Source: an uncultured Leucobacter sp. | Lineage (GTDB): Bacteria > Actinomycetota > Actinomycetes > Actinomycetales > Microbacteriaceae | DNA length: 22,927 bases | Assembly: GCA_937967375.1 (NCBI GenBank) | Contig: CALCJF010000026.1 | Location: 1 to 22,927 of the forward strand | Reading direction: 5' to 3' | Shown here: one piece after another, positions 7,046-14,979 of the stretch | Numbering within the stretch: the first letter of the stretch is position 1 | How the letters are laid out: each line of letters opens with the position of its first letter | Translations under genes and position numbers: made by a program | Notes under the pieces: model-generated | Told to the model about the DNA's origin: nothing | What the model saw: only the letters and a program-made list of their open reading frames with translations | Databases searched by the model: none

Positions 7046-8563
7046 CTACAGGCCGACCGCGTCTGCCGCGTTGTCGGCGGTGCGCCAACGACGCAGCTCG
7101 TCACCGGCAGCCCAGGTCGAGTGAGTGCCGCTCGACACCCGCTCTGGCAACTTCAGCTTGCAGACCGGGCCGTCACTCACGCGGGCCGCATCGAACACCA
7201 CGCAGTACGAGGCGTCGGCCCCCATGTCACTGATGATCGTGACGAGATACGCGTCTTCTTCTGAGGTGCCGCCAATCTTGGGCGCGACCGCCGTCTCGCT
7301 GCCGTAGACGCCCTCGCCGAAGCTGTACTTCTCTTCGCTGCCGGTCTTGAGGTCGTGCCGCACCAGGCCGTCGAACAAGAACCAGCCCGGCTTGCCTGTG
7401 GCGGCGTAGGCGTAGCGGTAGTCGTTCGTCTGAAAGTCGCCGTTCATCATGCCGAACTCGGTGATCGTGTCGCTGAGCTGCTGCTCGCGAACCTTGCCCG
7501 TCACGAGGTTGAGGCGCCACCTGTGCAGCCGCGCCTGCATGCGATCGAGCGCGAGAAAGCGAAACGCCCGCTCCCACTTGTTGCCGTGCCCGTTGTCTTG
7601 CGGCTCGGGGTCACCCTGAAAGAAACCGTCGATGACGATCTCGTCGCCCTCTTCGTAGGCGTTCACGAAGTGCAGCACGTAGGTCGCCTCGGCCTCGAAC
7701 CAGCGAATGTCGCTCGTCTGCCCGCGCCTCGGGATCACCGCAAAGCGGCTCGGCATGTCGCGGTGAAAGCGGGCGGCGTGAAAGCCCTTCTTCAGCCCCT
7801 CGGGATCCCAGAACAGCGGAAAGTCGTTGAGGATCGCATAGTTCTCGGTGAACGCCATGTCGTGGGGCAGGCGTGCCCCGGGCAGCGGCACGTCGACATA
7901 GTGCACGAGGTCGTTGTTCTGATCGACCACACCGTAGTGCATGTACGGCGCCTCTTTGCTGTAGTTGAAGAACAGCATCTCGCCCGTGCGGTCGTCGACC
8001 TTCGGGTGCGCCGACACGCCCCACTTGAACGGGAAGGCGCCGTTGAAGCCCTCTTTGCCGTGCGTTTCGGCCGTGTACGGGTCGACCCGGTACAGGTCGC
8101 CGCACTGGTAGAAGCTCGTGAGGGCCATGCCGCGGTGCACCACGACGTCGGTGCTCGACGCGTCTTTCATGCGGCCGCGAGCGCCCCAGCCGTCTTCACG
8201 CAGCGACAGCGCAGGATTCTCGGCGATGCCGGCCCATAGCGCCTTGCCCGCCTCGGTCTCTGCGGCGAGGCCGTCTGTGCGAATCATGCGGTTGCGGTAG
8301 AAGGCCTTGCCGTCGCGGAATCCGACGACGTGGATCATGCCGTCGCCGTCGAACGGGTGGTAGTTCTTGATCGACGGGTGCAGCGGGTTCTCGGTGTTGC
8401 GCAAGTAGACACCGTCGATGTCGTGCGGAATCTCGCCCTCGACCACCGTCAGGTCGTCTGCCTTCCACTCGGTGGTCTGCGGGCGCCAGGGGCCGGTACG
8501 GTACGGGTGATCGTCATCCTCAGGAAGCGTGGAGAGCAGTCGCCCTACGATTTCGACGTCCAT
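7046..8563 (-). CDS. Carotenoid cleavage-type (RPE65/lignostilbene) non-heme iron dioxygenase
   Basis: This 505-aa protein has the length and motifs of the carotenoid oxygenase family, seven-bladed beta-propeller Fe(II) enzymes that split a C=C bond of carotenoids, stilbenes or phenylpropenes into two carbonyl products. The four iron-binding His appear as SAHPK (H186), LPHDM (H234), LHFVNA (H298) and GTHSTW (H481, near the end). A second-shell Glu lies in ITEFGMMNGDF (E369). The N-terminal VYLRNTENPLHP and HPFDGDGMIH segments are also typical. No signal peptide is seen, so it is cytoplasmic. GAGG precedes the ATG by about 9 nt. It is the last gene of an operon with a CoA ligase and two thiolases, which implies the cleavage product is fed into CoA-dependent degradation. 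The substrate cannot be read from the sequence. Confidence 0.92.
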   Translation of the reverse strand: MDVEIVGRLLSTLPEDDDHPYRTGPWRPQTTEWKADDLTVVEGEIPHDIDGVYLRNTENPLHPSIKNYHPFDGDGMIHVVGFRDGKAFYRNRMIRTDGLAAETEAGKALWAGIAENPALSLREDGWGARGRMKDASSTDVVVHRGMALTSFYQCGDLYRVDPYTAETHGKEGFNGAFPFKWGVSAHPKVDDRTGEMLFFNYSKEAPYMHYGVVDQNNDLVHYVDVPLPGARLPHDMAFTENYAILNDFPLFWDPEGLKKGFHAARFHRDMPSRFAVIPRRGQTSDIRWFEAEATYVLHFVNAYEEGDEIVIDGFFQGDPEPQDNGHGNKWERAFRFLALDRMQARLHRWRLNLVTGKVREQQLSDTITEFGMMNGDFQTNDYRYAYAATGKPGWFLFDGLVRHDLKTGSEEKYSFGEGVYGSETAVAPKIGGTSEEDAYLVTIISDMGADASYCVVFDAARVSDGPVCKLKLPERVSSGTHSTWAAGDELRRWRTADNAADAVGL

Positions 8564-8642
8564 GTGCGTGCCTCTTCTCTTTTCGATGTCGCGTTTCGTT
8601 GTCTTGTTTCGGTGACCGGTGTCGTCGTGTGCGTGGCAAGGA

Positions 8643-9872
8643 TCAGCCGACCGGTGCGGCCTCGACCACGAATGACACGGTGGTCGCAGTGGATCCGCCG
8701 ATGTTGAGCGTCGCGAAGCGCGAGGCGCCTTCGACCTGCATCTCGCCAGCGCCGTCGCTGACCTGCTTCGCGGCGTCGACGATCATGCGCACTCCCGTGG
8801 CACCCACAGGATGCCCGCCGCCGATCAGGCCGCCGCTCGGGTTGATCGGCAGCCTGCCACCCATCTCGATCGACCCGTCTTCGATGGCTCGCCACGACTG
8901 CCCGGGAGGCGTGAGCCCGATGTGGTCGATCGCCATATACTCGCTCGCCGAGAAGCAGTCGTGCGTCTCGAGCCCGTCGATGCCGTCGAGCGCCACGCCC
9001 GCGCGCCCGAACGCCTGGCTCACCGCCTGGGCAACGTGGGGCATGATCAGTGGATCCTCGGCGCTTTTCTGAAACTTCTGCTCCAAGCCGAGACCCGCGG
9101 TACGATGCCCCCAACCCGCGATGCGTGCGGCTGGCCTGACGTTCGGGTGCGCGCGCAGGTAGCGATCGCTCACGAGCACGACCCCTGCCCCGCCGTCGGT
9201 CATCTGGCTGCAGTCGTAGCGGCGCAGGCGCCCCTCGACCGGCGGGTTCAGGTCGTCGTCGGTGCCGTTCACGGCGAGGTCGGGCACGTCCCACCCCCGC
9301 GTCTGCGCGAGCGGGTTGCGTTTCGCGTTCGCGAGATTCAGCTGCGCGATCGCCCGCAGGTGGCGATCGTCGATGCCGTACCTTCGGTCGTATTCGTCGG
9401 CGACCCGCGCAAACATGTACGGCCACATAAACGTGGCCTCTTCGCCCTCGTGGCCCGCCCAGGCTGCGGCGCCAAGGTACCGCGCGCCCTGATCGCCCGC
9501 GACCGTCTTCTCGAGTTCGACCCCGAGCACGAGCGCGCAGTCGTAGTCGCCGGTGCGCAGATCGGCGATGGCCGAGAGCATGGCGATGCTGCCCGAGGCG
9601 CAGGCGGCCTCGTGTCTCGAAGCGGGTAGACCCCAGAACTCGTCGCGCACGGTGGCCGGCATCGCGCCCAGCTGGCCCTGGCCCGCGAAGAGCTCGCCGA
9701 ATGCGTTGCCCACATGCAGCACCTCGATCTCGCGCGGGGCGATGCCCGCCGGGGCGAGTGTGCCGTCGATCACCTCGGCGGTGAGCGACGCAAAGTCGCC
9801 ACCTTCGCGGGTGAGGTTTCTCGCGAAGTCGCTCTGGTACCCGCCGAGCACCCAGACGTTGGTGTCATTCAC
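8643..9872 (-). CDS. SCP-x/lipid-transfer-type thiolase
   Basis: This 409-aa thiolase-superfamily enzyme (acyl-CoA + acetyl- or propionyl-CoA interconversion with 3-ketoacyl-CoA) is of the subfamily resembling the thiolase part of sterol carrier protein-x. The nucleophilic Cys91 is in HEAACASGS. The catalytic His/Cys pair appears as THDCFSASEYM (H304, C306). GGGHPVGATG (H354) forms the oxyanion/active-site loop. All expected residues are therefore present. No DUF35 OB-fold partner, often encoded beside such thiolases, lies next to it. It is 61 nt after the preceding thiolase gene and 79 nt before the dioxygenase gene. SCP-x-type thiolases often act on branched or sterol side chains, which would suit an isoprenoid substrate (inference). 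Confidence 0.9.
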   Translation of the reverse strand: MNDTNVWVLGGYQSDFARNLTREGGDFASLTAEVIDGTLAPAGIAPREIEVLHVGNAFGELFAGQGQLGAMPATVRDEFWGLPASRHEAACASGSIAMLSAIADLRTGDYDCALVLGVELEKTVAGDQGARYLGAAAWAGHEGEEATFMWPYMFARVADEYDRRYGIDDRHLRAIAQLNLANAKRNPLAQTRGWDVPDLAVNGTDDDLNPPVEGRLRRYDCSQMTDGGAGVVLVSDRYLRAHPNVRPAARIAGWGHRTAGLGLEQKFQKSAEDPLIMPHVAQAVSQAFGRAGVALDGIDGLETHDCFSASEYMAIDHIGLTPPGQSWRAIEDGSIEMGGRLPINPSGGLIGGGHPVGATGVRMIVDAAKQVSDGAGEMQVEGASRFATLNIGGSTATTVSFVVEAAPVG

Positions 9873-9933
9873 TTGAGCCCTCTCTTCCTTCTTCTGCGTA
9901 TGGTGCGCTGTTCATTTGCCGCTGCACTCTGTG

Positions 9934-11136
9934 TCAGAACGCTTCGATGACGATCGCGGTGGCAAGCCCCAGCGCCGCTGGAATGACGAGCAGGCCGTAG
10001 CCGCCGCCCGCAGCGTCGAGGCGATCGAGCGCGTTCGCGAGCAGAATGCCGCCGCTGGCGCCGAGCGGGTGCCCAACCGAGACGGCGCCGCCCCGCGCGT
10101 TCACGATGCGCTCGTCAAGTTCGAGCTGCCGCGTCATCAAGAGGGGCGTCACCGAGAACGACTCGTTGATCTCGGCGACCTCGAGATCGCCCACGCCAAT
10201 GCCGGCCATCGCGAGCGCCTTGCGCGCGGCCGCCTCGCCCGACCACAGCCCCGGCGAGCGCACGGCCGCGTGCGCCCAGCCGAGCACTCGGCCCCTGGGC
10301 TTTTGATCGAGCATCTCTTGGGCCGCCTCGCTGCCGATCAGCACGGCCGAAGCCGCGTCGGAGAGCTGGGGCGCGGTCGCGACGGTGTGCAGGCCCTCAT
10401 CTGGTCTGTGAATCTCAGCAAACCACGGCTCACCGGCAAAGCGACGCTCGATGCGCTGCCAGAGCGGGTCGCCGCCGAAGAGCGGGGCGAGGCTCGCGAG
10501 CGACTCTACGGTGGTGTCGGGCCGCGCCCCTTCGTCGCGGTCGAGCAGCGTCTCTGCGCCCCGGCGCACCGGAACGATCGACGGCCAGGCCGGCGCGGCC
10601 GCCGACAGTTCGTGCGAGCGAACCGCATAGGCGTCGAGCTGCGACCGCGAGAAGCCGTATTTCGCCGCCATGAAGTCTGCCGCCAGGCCGATCGTCACGA
10701 AGCCGGTGAGGTCGCCGAGCTCGGGATCACTCGCAAACGCCGGAGCGTCGGCAAACATGGGCGTGCGAGACATCGACTCTGCCCCTCCGGCGACCACGAG
10801 CTCGGCCGCGCCAGAGGCGACCTGCGCCGCCCCGGATGCGATCGCGTCGAGGCCGGAGCAGCACATGCGCGAGACCACACCGGCGGGGGTCTCGTCTGGC
10901 CACCCAGCCGCGAGCACGGCCACCCGAGCCAGATCGGCGGCCTGCTCGCCGGCTGGCGTGCTCACGCCGACGATCACGTCGTCGACGCGGTCAGCCGGCA
11001 CGCCTCGACGCAAGAGCTCGGCGAGTAGCCCGCCGAAGAGTTCGAAGGCCGGCACACCCGCAAGGGTGCCTCCGTCGCGACGCACCCGCGCGCGCGGGGT
11101 ACGTATCGCCTCATAGATATATGCCACTTGCGTCAT
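9934..11136 (-). CDS. Thiolase-family protein lacking the C-terminal catalytic cysteine
   Basis: This is a 400-aa acetyl-CoA acetyltransferase-like protein. Conserved parts are the acyl-accepting Cys92 in SRMCCSGLDAI, AGGAESMSRTP, INESFSVTPLL (N324), and NARGGAVSVGHPLGASG (H356). The C-terminal CxGGGxG motif of biosynthetic and degradative thiolases is replaced by GLLVIPAALGLATAIVIEAF, with Pro386 where the second Cys should stand. A normal Claisen or thiolysis cycle is doubtful, so it may catalyse a different acyl transfer, hydrolysis or a structural role. The start at 11136 (MTQVAYIYEAIRTPR) is preferred over 11172 because GGGAGAGG lies upstream and family homology starts there. It is 40 nt after the CoA ligase gene. 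Confidence 0.88.
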   Translation of the reverse strand: MTQVAYIYEAIRTPRARVRRDGGTLAGVPAFELFGGLLAELLRRGVPADRVDDVIVGVSTPAGEQAADLARVAVLAAGWPDETPAGVVSRMCCSGLDAIASGAAQVASGAAELVVAGGAESMSRTPMFADAPAFASDPELGDLTGFVTIGLAADFMAAKYGFSRSQLDAYAVRSHELSAAAPAWPSIVPVRRGAETLLDRDEGARPDTTVESLASLAPLFGGDPLWQRIERRFAGEPWFAEIHRPDEGLHTVATAPQLSDAASAVLIGSEAAQEMLDQKPRGRVLGWAHAAVRSPGLWSGEAAARKALAMAGIGVGDLEVAEINESFSVTPLLMTRQLELDERIVNARGGAVSVGHPLGASGGILLANALDRLDAAGGGYGLLVIPAALGLATAIVIEAF

Positions 11137-11176
11137 GCTCGCCTCTCCCTCCTCAGCTCGGGCTTGACTCAACCGC

Positions 11177-12937
11177 TCAGGCTGCCTGTTTGCGCAGCTC
11201 GCGCTTCAGCACTTTGCCGACCGGATTGCGCGGCAGCGCTTCGATGAGTTGCAGGCGCTCGGGTAGCTTGAACGAGGCGATCTTGCGCTCGCGCAAGAAG
11301 TCGAGCATCTCCTCGAGCGTCAACTGAGCCTCGGGCCTGAGCACCACCACCGCGGCGACTCGCTCGCCAAGCACCTCGTCAGGGTCGCCGACCACTGCCA
11401 CCTCTAGCACCGCCGGGTGCTCGGTGATCAGCTGTTCGAGTTCGACCGGTGCAATGTTCATGCCGCCGCGAATGATGAGGTCCTTCGCCCGATCCACATA
11501 CCGCAGATACTGCTCGCGGTCACCTGCGATTTCGAACATGTCGCCGGTCTTGAGGTAGCCCTCGGCGTCGAAGGGGTCGGCCAGACTGGCTCCGTTTACA
11601 TACCCCGCGAACAATTGCGGGCCATCGATATACAGCTCGCCGGGGTGCCCGGCCTCGGTGACCAGCTCTCCCGTTTCGACGTCGATGAGCTTCACTCTGA
11701 CCCACCTCGAGACGCGTGATGCCCACTCTGCACCTTTTGCGCCATAGCGGGGAAAGTAATTCGCGCGGTCGTCTGGGTCAGGAAAGTCCTCGCCACTCGA
11801 CAGCAGCGCCACGCCCTCGTTCGAGCCGAAGAAGTTGATGACCTTGAGGCCCATCTTCTCTTGCCAGCCGCGCACCATCGCGGGCTGCAGCGGGGCAGAC
11901 CCCGAGCCGAGCCGCGTGATGCTCGACAGGTCGACCTGACTGAGCAACTGCTCGTTGTTCAACAGCATCCAGAGCAGAGCAGGCGGCAGAATCGTGCAGG
12001 TGACCCGCTCGCGTGCCACTTGCGCGAAGAAGGTCGGCGCGTCGAAGGGGTGGTGCTGCACGAGTACGCAGCCCGTCCGAAGCCAGGGCAGCAGCATGCC
12101 GTTGATGCCCGCCATGTTAATCAGGGGGAAGGGATTGAGCAGCACGTCGTTGTGATCGAGCTCACCGATGTCGGCCGCGTCGTCATCGGTGCCCGAGCCG
12201 TGCCCGTTGAGCGCATCAAGCACTGCCCAGCTGAAGTTGAGCCAGTCGTAGTGAGCACGCATGACGCCCTTTGGCTGACCCTCGGTGCCCGAGGTCCAGC
12301 AGATCGTCGTGCAGTCGTTCGGGTCGTTCGGGTGCTCCTCGCGGTAAGCGTCAACCGCCGCCTCGTCAGCCTCGCTCGCGCTCTGAGGCTGCAGCCGGGT
12401 CACGCCCTCGCGCGCCTCGACGGAGGCCCGGCCAATGCTGATGAACTCGCGCACAGTCGATAATTGCTCGCGCACCGAGATGGCCTCATCGATGATGCTG
12501 CGATCACCGAGGCTCTCGCCACAGATGTAGGCGTCGAAGCCGGCGTTGTTCGCCATCGCGACAAGCTCGTGCTCGCGGTACTGCATCGCAAGCGGCGAGA
12601 CCGAAGCGCCGATGGTCCAGGCGGCAAGGTAGACCTCGAGCTGTTCGATCGAGTTCGGCAGTTTCATGCCGATGAGGTCGCCCCGGCCGATGCCGCGCTC
12701 GAGCAGCCTCGCCGCAAGCCAGGTGACCTCGCTGCCGATCTCGCCCCAGGTGAGCCGTCGCGGAGCCTCACCGTCGAGGCTCTCGCGGTTCAGCGGATCG
12801 GTGACGGCGAGCGCGTCGGGGCGCTCCGCGACCCGCTGCCAGAACAACCCGTCAATGGTCTCGTCGGTCCACCACCCCCTCGCCAGGTAGTCGTCGACGC
12901 GCGACTGCGGGTGCAATCCGTGTGAGAGCTGATCCAT
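11177..12937 (-). CDS. AMP-forming acyl-CoA synthetase (CoA ligase)
   Basis: This 586-aa adenylate-forming enzyme activates a carboxylic acid to its CoA thioester using ATP. Core motifs in order are TSGTEGQPKGV (215-225, phosphate loop), NFFGSNEGVALL (adenine site), LKTGDMFEIAGD, RYVDRAKDLIIRGGMNIAPVELE (hinge), and NPVGKVLKREL with the catalytic Lys575 near the end. An open frame extends back to 13159, but the ATG at 12937 has AAGGAGG with a 6-nt spacer, so it is the start. It is the first gene of the ligase-thiolase-thiolase-dioxygenase operon and divergent from the tandem HxlR regulator. The substrate acid is unknown. Long-chain, cyclohexane-carboxylate or side-chain acids are all possible. 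Confidence 0.93.
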   Translation of the reverse strand: MDQLSHGLHPQSRVDDYLARGWWTDETIDGLFWQRVAERPDALAVTDPLNRESLDGEAPRRLTWGEIGSEVTWLAARLLERGIGRGDLIGMKLPNSIEQLEVYLAAWTIGASVSPLAMQYREHELVAMANNAGFDAYICGESLGDRSIIDEAISVREQLSTVREFISIGRASVEAREGVTRLQPQSASEADEAAVDAYREEHPNDPNDCTTICWTSGTEGQPKGVMRAHYDWLNFSWAVLDALNGHGSGTDDDAADIGELDHNDVLLNPFPLINMAGINGMLLPWLRTGCVLVQHHPFDAPTFFAQVARERVTCTILPPALLWMLLNNEQLLSQVDLSSITRLGSGSAPLQPAMVRGWQEKMGLKVINFFGSNEGVALLSSGEDFPDPDDRANYFPRYGAKGAEWASRVSRWVRVKLIDVETGELVTEAGHPGELYIDGPQLFAGYVNGASLADPFDAEGYLKTGDMFEIAGDREQYLRYVDRAKDLIIRGGMNIAPVELEQLITEHPAVLEVAVVGDPDEVLGERVAAVVVLRPEAQLTLEEMLDFLRERKIASFKLPERLQLIEALPRNPVGKVLKRELRKQAA

Positions 12938-13001
12938 CGGTGGCCTCCTTGCCAATCCTGGTGAACTTTCGTGCGCGCCCGCATGGAGGCCGCACACGAA
13001 T

Positions 13002-13031
13002 AGATTACTCCAGTTAACAGAGTGACTGCAA
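13002..13031 (-). promoter_or_regulatory. Predicted promoter and palindromic operator of the ligase-thiolase-dioxygenase operon
   Basis: On the minus strand, -35 TTGCAG (13026-13031) and -10 TAATCT (13002-13007) are 18 bp apart. The spacer contains the dyad TCACTC-N9-GAGTAA (13005-13025; arms match at 5 of 6 positions) with GTTAAC at its centre. This is a typical place for a repressor site, and the divergent HxlR-like regulator is the natural candidate. Confidence 0.55.
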
Positions 13032-13090
13032 GAGGCTGGGTGATCCTCGCCACCGCGTAAAGAGCCGGAGCCGAGAGCCAAGGCGCGCGA

Positions 13091-13096
13091 TACGCT
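13091..13096 (+). promoter_or_regulatory. -10 element of the tandem HxlR gene, leaderless arrangement
   Basis: TACGCT fits TAnnnT and ends 6 nt before the ATG at 13103. No Shine-Dalgarno sequence is present. No good -35 is visible. Confidence 0.4.
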
Positions 13097-13102
13097 GGTG
13101 CG

Positions 13103-14095
13103 ATGAACCCAGCCCCGGCCGAGAGCGGTGCCGAAAGCACTGCGGCGAGCGCCGCACATGCCGACTCACCAGAAAGCTCGGTCGAGGCGCAAACAAACGC
13201 CCTCGGACGCACCTTCGGTCTTTTGGGCGACGAGTGGACGCTACTGCTGCTGCGGGTCGCGCTCTCAGGCGGCACGCGATACTCAGACTTTCAGAGCAGG
13301 CTTCCCATCTCGCACGCCGTACTGAGCGGCAGGCTCGAGCGCCTCGTAGAAGAGGGCCTGCTCGAACGGCATGTCTACCAGCAACGCCCCGAGCGATCGG
13401 AGTACCTGCTCACCCCGCGCGGCACTGCGATCTGGCCTCTGCTCGTGGCGATCTGGAACTGGGAGCGCCGCTGGGTGCGGGCCCACGAGTATTCCACTCC
13501 CCCGATCAGGCACCTCAGCTGCGGACAAGAGATGTCTCCGCTCTACTGCTGCGAGCACTGCGGCGAGATCGCGCACCCCGACTCGGTGCGACTTTCGTGG
13601 GGCCCCGCCGGTGGCTGGCAGCGCTCCACGCCTGAAGCGACAACAAGGCGCCGCTCGGCGCATCGCGCAAATGCAGGCGCCACGGCGTTCTACCCAGACA
13701 CGATGGCGGTATTCGGCAACCGGTGGTCGGCAATCATCGCGGCCTCCGCATTTGCGGGAGTTCGCCGATTCAAAGACTTCGAGTCACACCTCGGGGTGCC
13801 GCCAATCGTGCTCACCGAACGCCTCGCCGCGCTCTGCGATCGGCAGATTTTCGAGCAGGCGCAGCTTGAGGCAAGACCGGACTGGTCAGAGTACCTGCTT
13901 ACGCGCAAGGGCCGCGAGCTGTTTCCGATCTTCGCGATTGTGCTCGACTTAGCCGAACGCTGGTATCGCGATCCCGAGGGCGAGGTGCTGCTTCGCAGGC
14001 ACACCGAGTGCGGCGAACGTTTTCACGGCATGCTCGTGTGCGACCAGTGCCACGAGATCGTGAGGGGCAGCACGATCGACGTGTCAGAGATCTGA
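13103..14095 (+). CDS. Regulator with two fused HxlR-type winged-helix units, each with an HCCC metal-site-like tail
   Basis: This 330-aa protein holds two HxlR-like modules. Unit 1 spans about residues 30-165 (LGRTFGLLGDEWTLLLLRVA, RYSDFQSRLPISHAVLSGRLERLVEEGLLER, SEYLLTPRGTAIWPLLVAIWNWERRW). Unit 2 spans about 197-320 (MAVFGNRWSAIIAASAF, RFKDFESHLGVPPIVLTERLAALCDRQIFEQ, SEYLLTRKGRELFPIFAIVLDLAERWY). Each unit ends in the same H-x2-C-x9-C-x2-C pattern: H137/C140/C150/C153 and H300/C303/C313/C316, probably zinc-binding. HxlR proteins are normally single-domain homodimers of about 110-150 aa, so this looks like a covalent dimer. The start at 13103 has TACGCT 6 nt upstream and no ribosome binding site. 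It is divergent from the CoA ligase operon and is likely its regulator. Confidence 0.85.
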   Translation: MNPAPAESGAESTAASAAHADSPESSVEAQTNALGRTFGLLGDEWTLLLLRVALSGGTRYSDFQSRLPISHAVLSGRLERLVEEGLLERHVYQQRPERSEYLLTPRGTAIWPLLVAIWNWERRWVRAHEYSTPPIRHLSCGQEMSPLYCCEHCGEIAHPDSVRLSWGPAGGWQRSTPEATTRRRSAHRANAGATAFYPDTMAVFGNRWSAIIAASAFAGVRRFKDFESHLGVPPIVLTERLAALCDRQIFEQAQLEARPDWSEYLLTRKGRELFPIFAIVLDLAERWYRDPEGEVLLRRHTECGERFHGMLVCDQCHEIVRGSTIDVSEI

Positions 14096-14146
14096 TCGCG
14101 AGCCCGGCACACCAGGCCGGTGCCAGTCCCGGCCCGCTCGAACTGC

Positions 14147-14152
14147 GATACT
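14147..14152 (+). promoter_or_regulatory. -10-like element of the GntR gene, leaderless arrangement
   Basis: GATACT ends 6 nt before the ATG at 14159. The intervening TGAGCG offers no convincing Shine-Dalgarno sequence. The 63-bp gap after the tandem HxlR gene leaves read-through possible. Confidence 0.35.
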
Positions 14153-14158
14153 TGAGCG

Positions 14159-14839
14159 ATGAAGGCGCACGAGGTGGTCATGGCTTGGGTGACCGACGAG
14201 CTTTCGAGCGGGCGCCTGCGCATCGGCGACCGACTGCCAGGCGAGCGGGCGCTCGCAGAGACGCTGGGCGTGTCTCGAGCCTCACTACGTGAAGCCTTGC
14301 GGGTGCTCGAGGCACTCGGCGCGATCCGCAGCTCGACCGGTTCGGGACCAAACGCTGGCACGATCGTGACGGCGGCGCCCGAACAGGCGCTCTCGCTCGC
14401 ACTGAACCTGCAGCTGGCGACCAGCCACGTCGAGCCCCGACACATTGCCGAGGTGCGCGAGCTGCTCGAGGCCTGGGCGGCCAGGCACTCAGACGCCGCG
14501 CTCTGCGATTGGACGGCTGCCGAGCATCTGCTGACGCTCATGGACGACACCGAGCTACCGATCGAGCATTTTCTTTCGCACGATGCACAGTTTCATGTCG
14601 CGCTCTCGCGAGCCGCCGACAACCCCCTCATCAGCACCCTGATGGAGTCGCTGCGCATCTCGATCTCCGAGCACACTGTCGCGCGAGCACGGGCGATTCC
14701 GGACTGGGGCGCGACGGCCGCGCGGCTGCGCGACGAGCACCGCGCGATCCTCGAGGCGCTGAAACGCGGCGACCGCGAACGGGGCGCCGAACTGCTGCGT
14801 GAGCACATCGATCGCTACTACCGCGAAACCGAGCGCTAA
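14159..14839 (+). CDS. GntR/FadR-subfamily regulator with FCD domain, probable lldD regulator
   Basis: This 226-aa repressor has a GntR winged helix at residues 1-70 (LSSGRLRIGDRLPGERALAETLGVSRASLREALRVLEALGAI) and an FCD ligand-binding domain after about residue 90. The FCD metal ligands are readable as HDAQFH (D142, H146), DEHR (H194) and REHI (H216). FadR-type regulators such as LldR and PdhR bind small organic acids or acyl-CoA. It is 140 nt upstream of an L-lactate dehydrogenase gene on the same strand. The perfect palindrome TGTGGTAAGACCACA at that gene's promoter matches the TGGTnnnACCA operator type of this subfamily, so lactate-responsive control of lldD is the best reading (inference). 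The ATG appears leaderless. Confidence 0.9.
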   Translation: MKAHEVVMAWVTDELSSGRLRIGDRLPGERALAETLGVSRASLREALRVLEALGAIRSSTGSGPNAGTIVTAAPEQALSLALNLQLATSHVEPRHIAEVRELLEAWAARHSDAALCDWTAAEHLLTLMDDTELPIEHFLSHDAQFHVALSRAADNPLISTLMESLRISISEHTVARARAIPDWGATAARLRDEHRAILEALKRGDRERGAELLREHIDRYYRETER

Positions 14840-14889
14840 ACTTCGCGTCTCATTCGCTTCTCGAGCGCGTACGCATGACAGCACACACC

Positions 14890-14935
14890 TTGACGCACGC
14901 CTCCCAGAGGGCGTACAGTCTGTGGTAAGACCACA
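14890..14935 (+). promoter_or_regulatory. Predicted lldD promoter with GntR-type operator
   Basis: -35 TTGACG (14890-14895) and -10 TACAGT (14914-14919) are separated by 18 bp. Immediately downstream, over the expected transcription start, lies the perfect dyad TGTGGT-AAG-ACCACA (14921-14935). It fits the TGGTnnnACCA consensus of FadR/LldR-like repressors, and binding there would block initiation. The leader to the ATG at 14980 would be about 55 nt. Confidence 0.72.
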
Positions 14936-14979
14936 TGATTTCACGCATGATCACGCGAAGTGAATCGCGAAAGGACGCC

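Noticed and set aside
7355..8239. 294-codon plus-strand open frame
   Set aside because: It is opposite the dioxygenase gene, whose four iron His motifs are clear. The antisense product is an Arg/Val/His-rich shadow with no family features.
12938..13159. N-terminal extension of the CoA ligase frame
   Set aside because: It crosses the predicted promoter and overlaps the divergent regulator gene. AAGGAGG stands 6 nt before the ATG at 12937.
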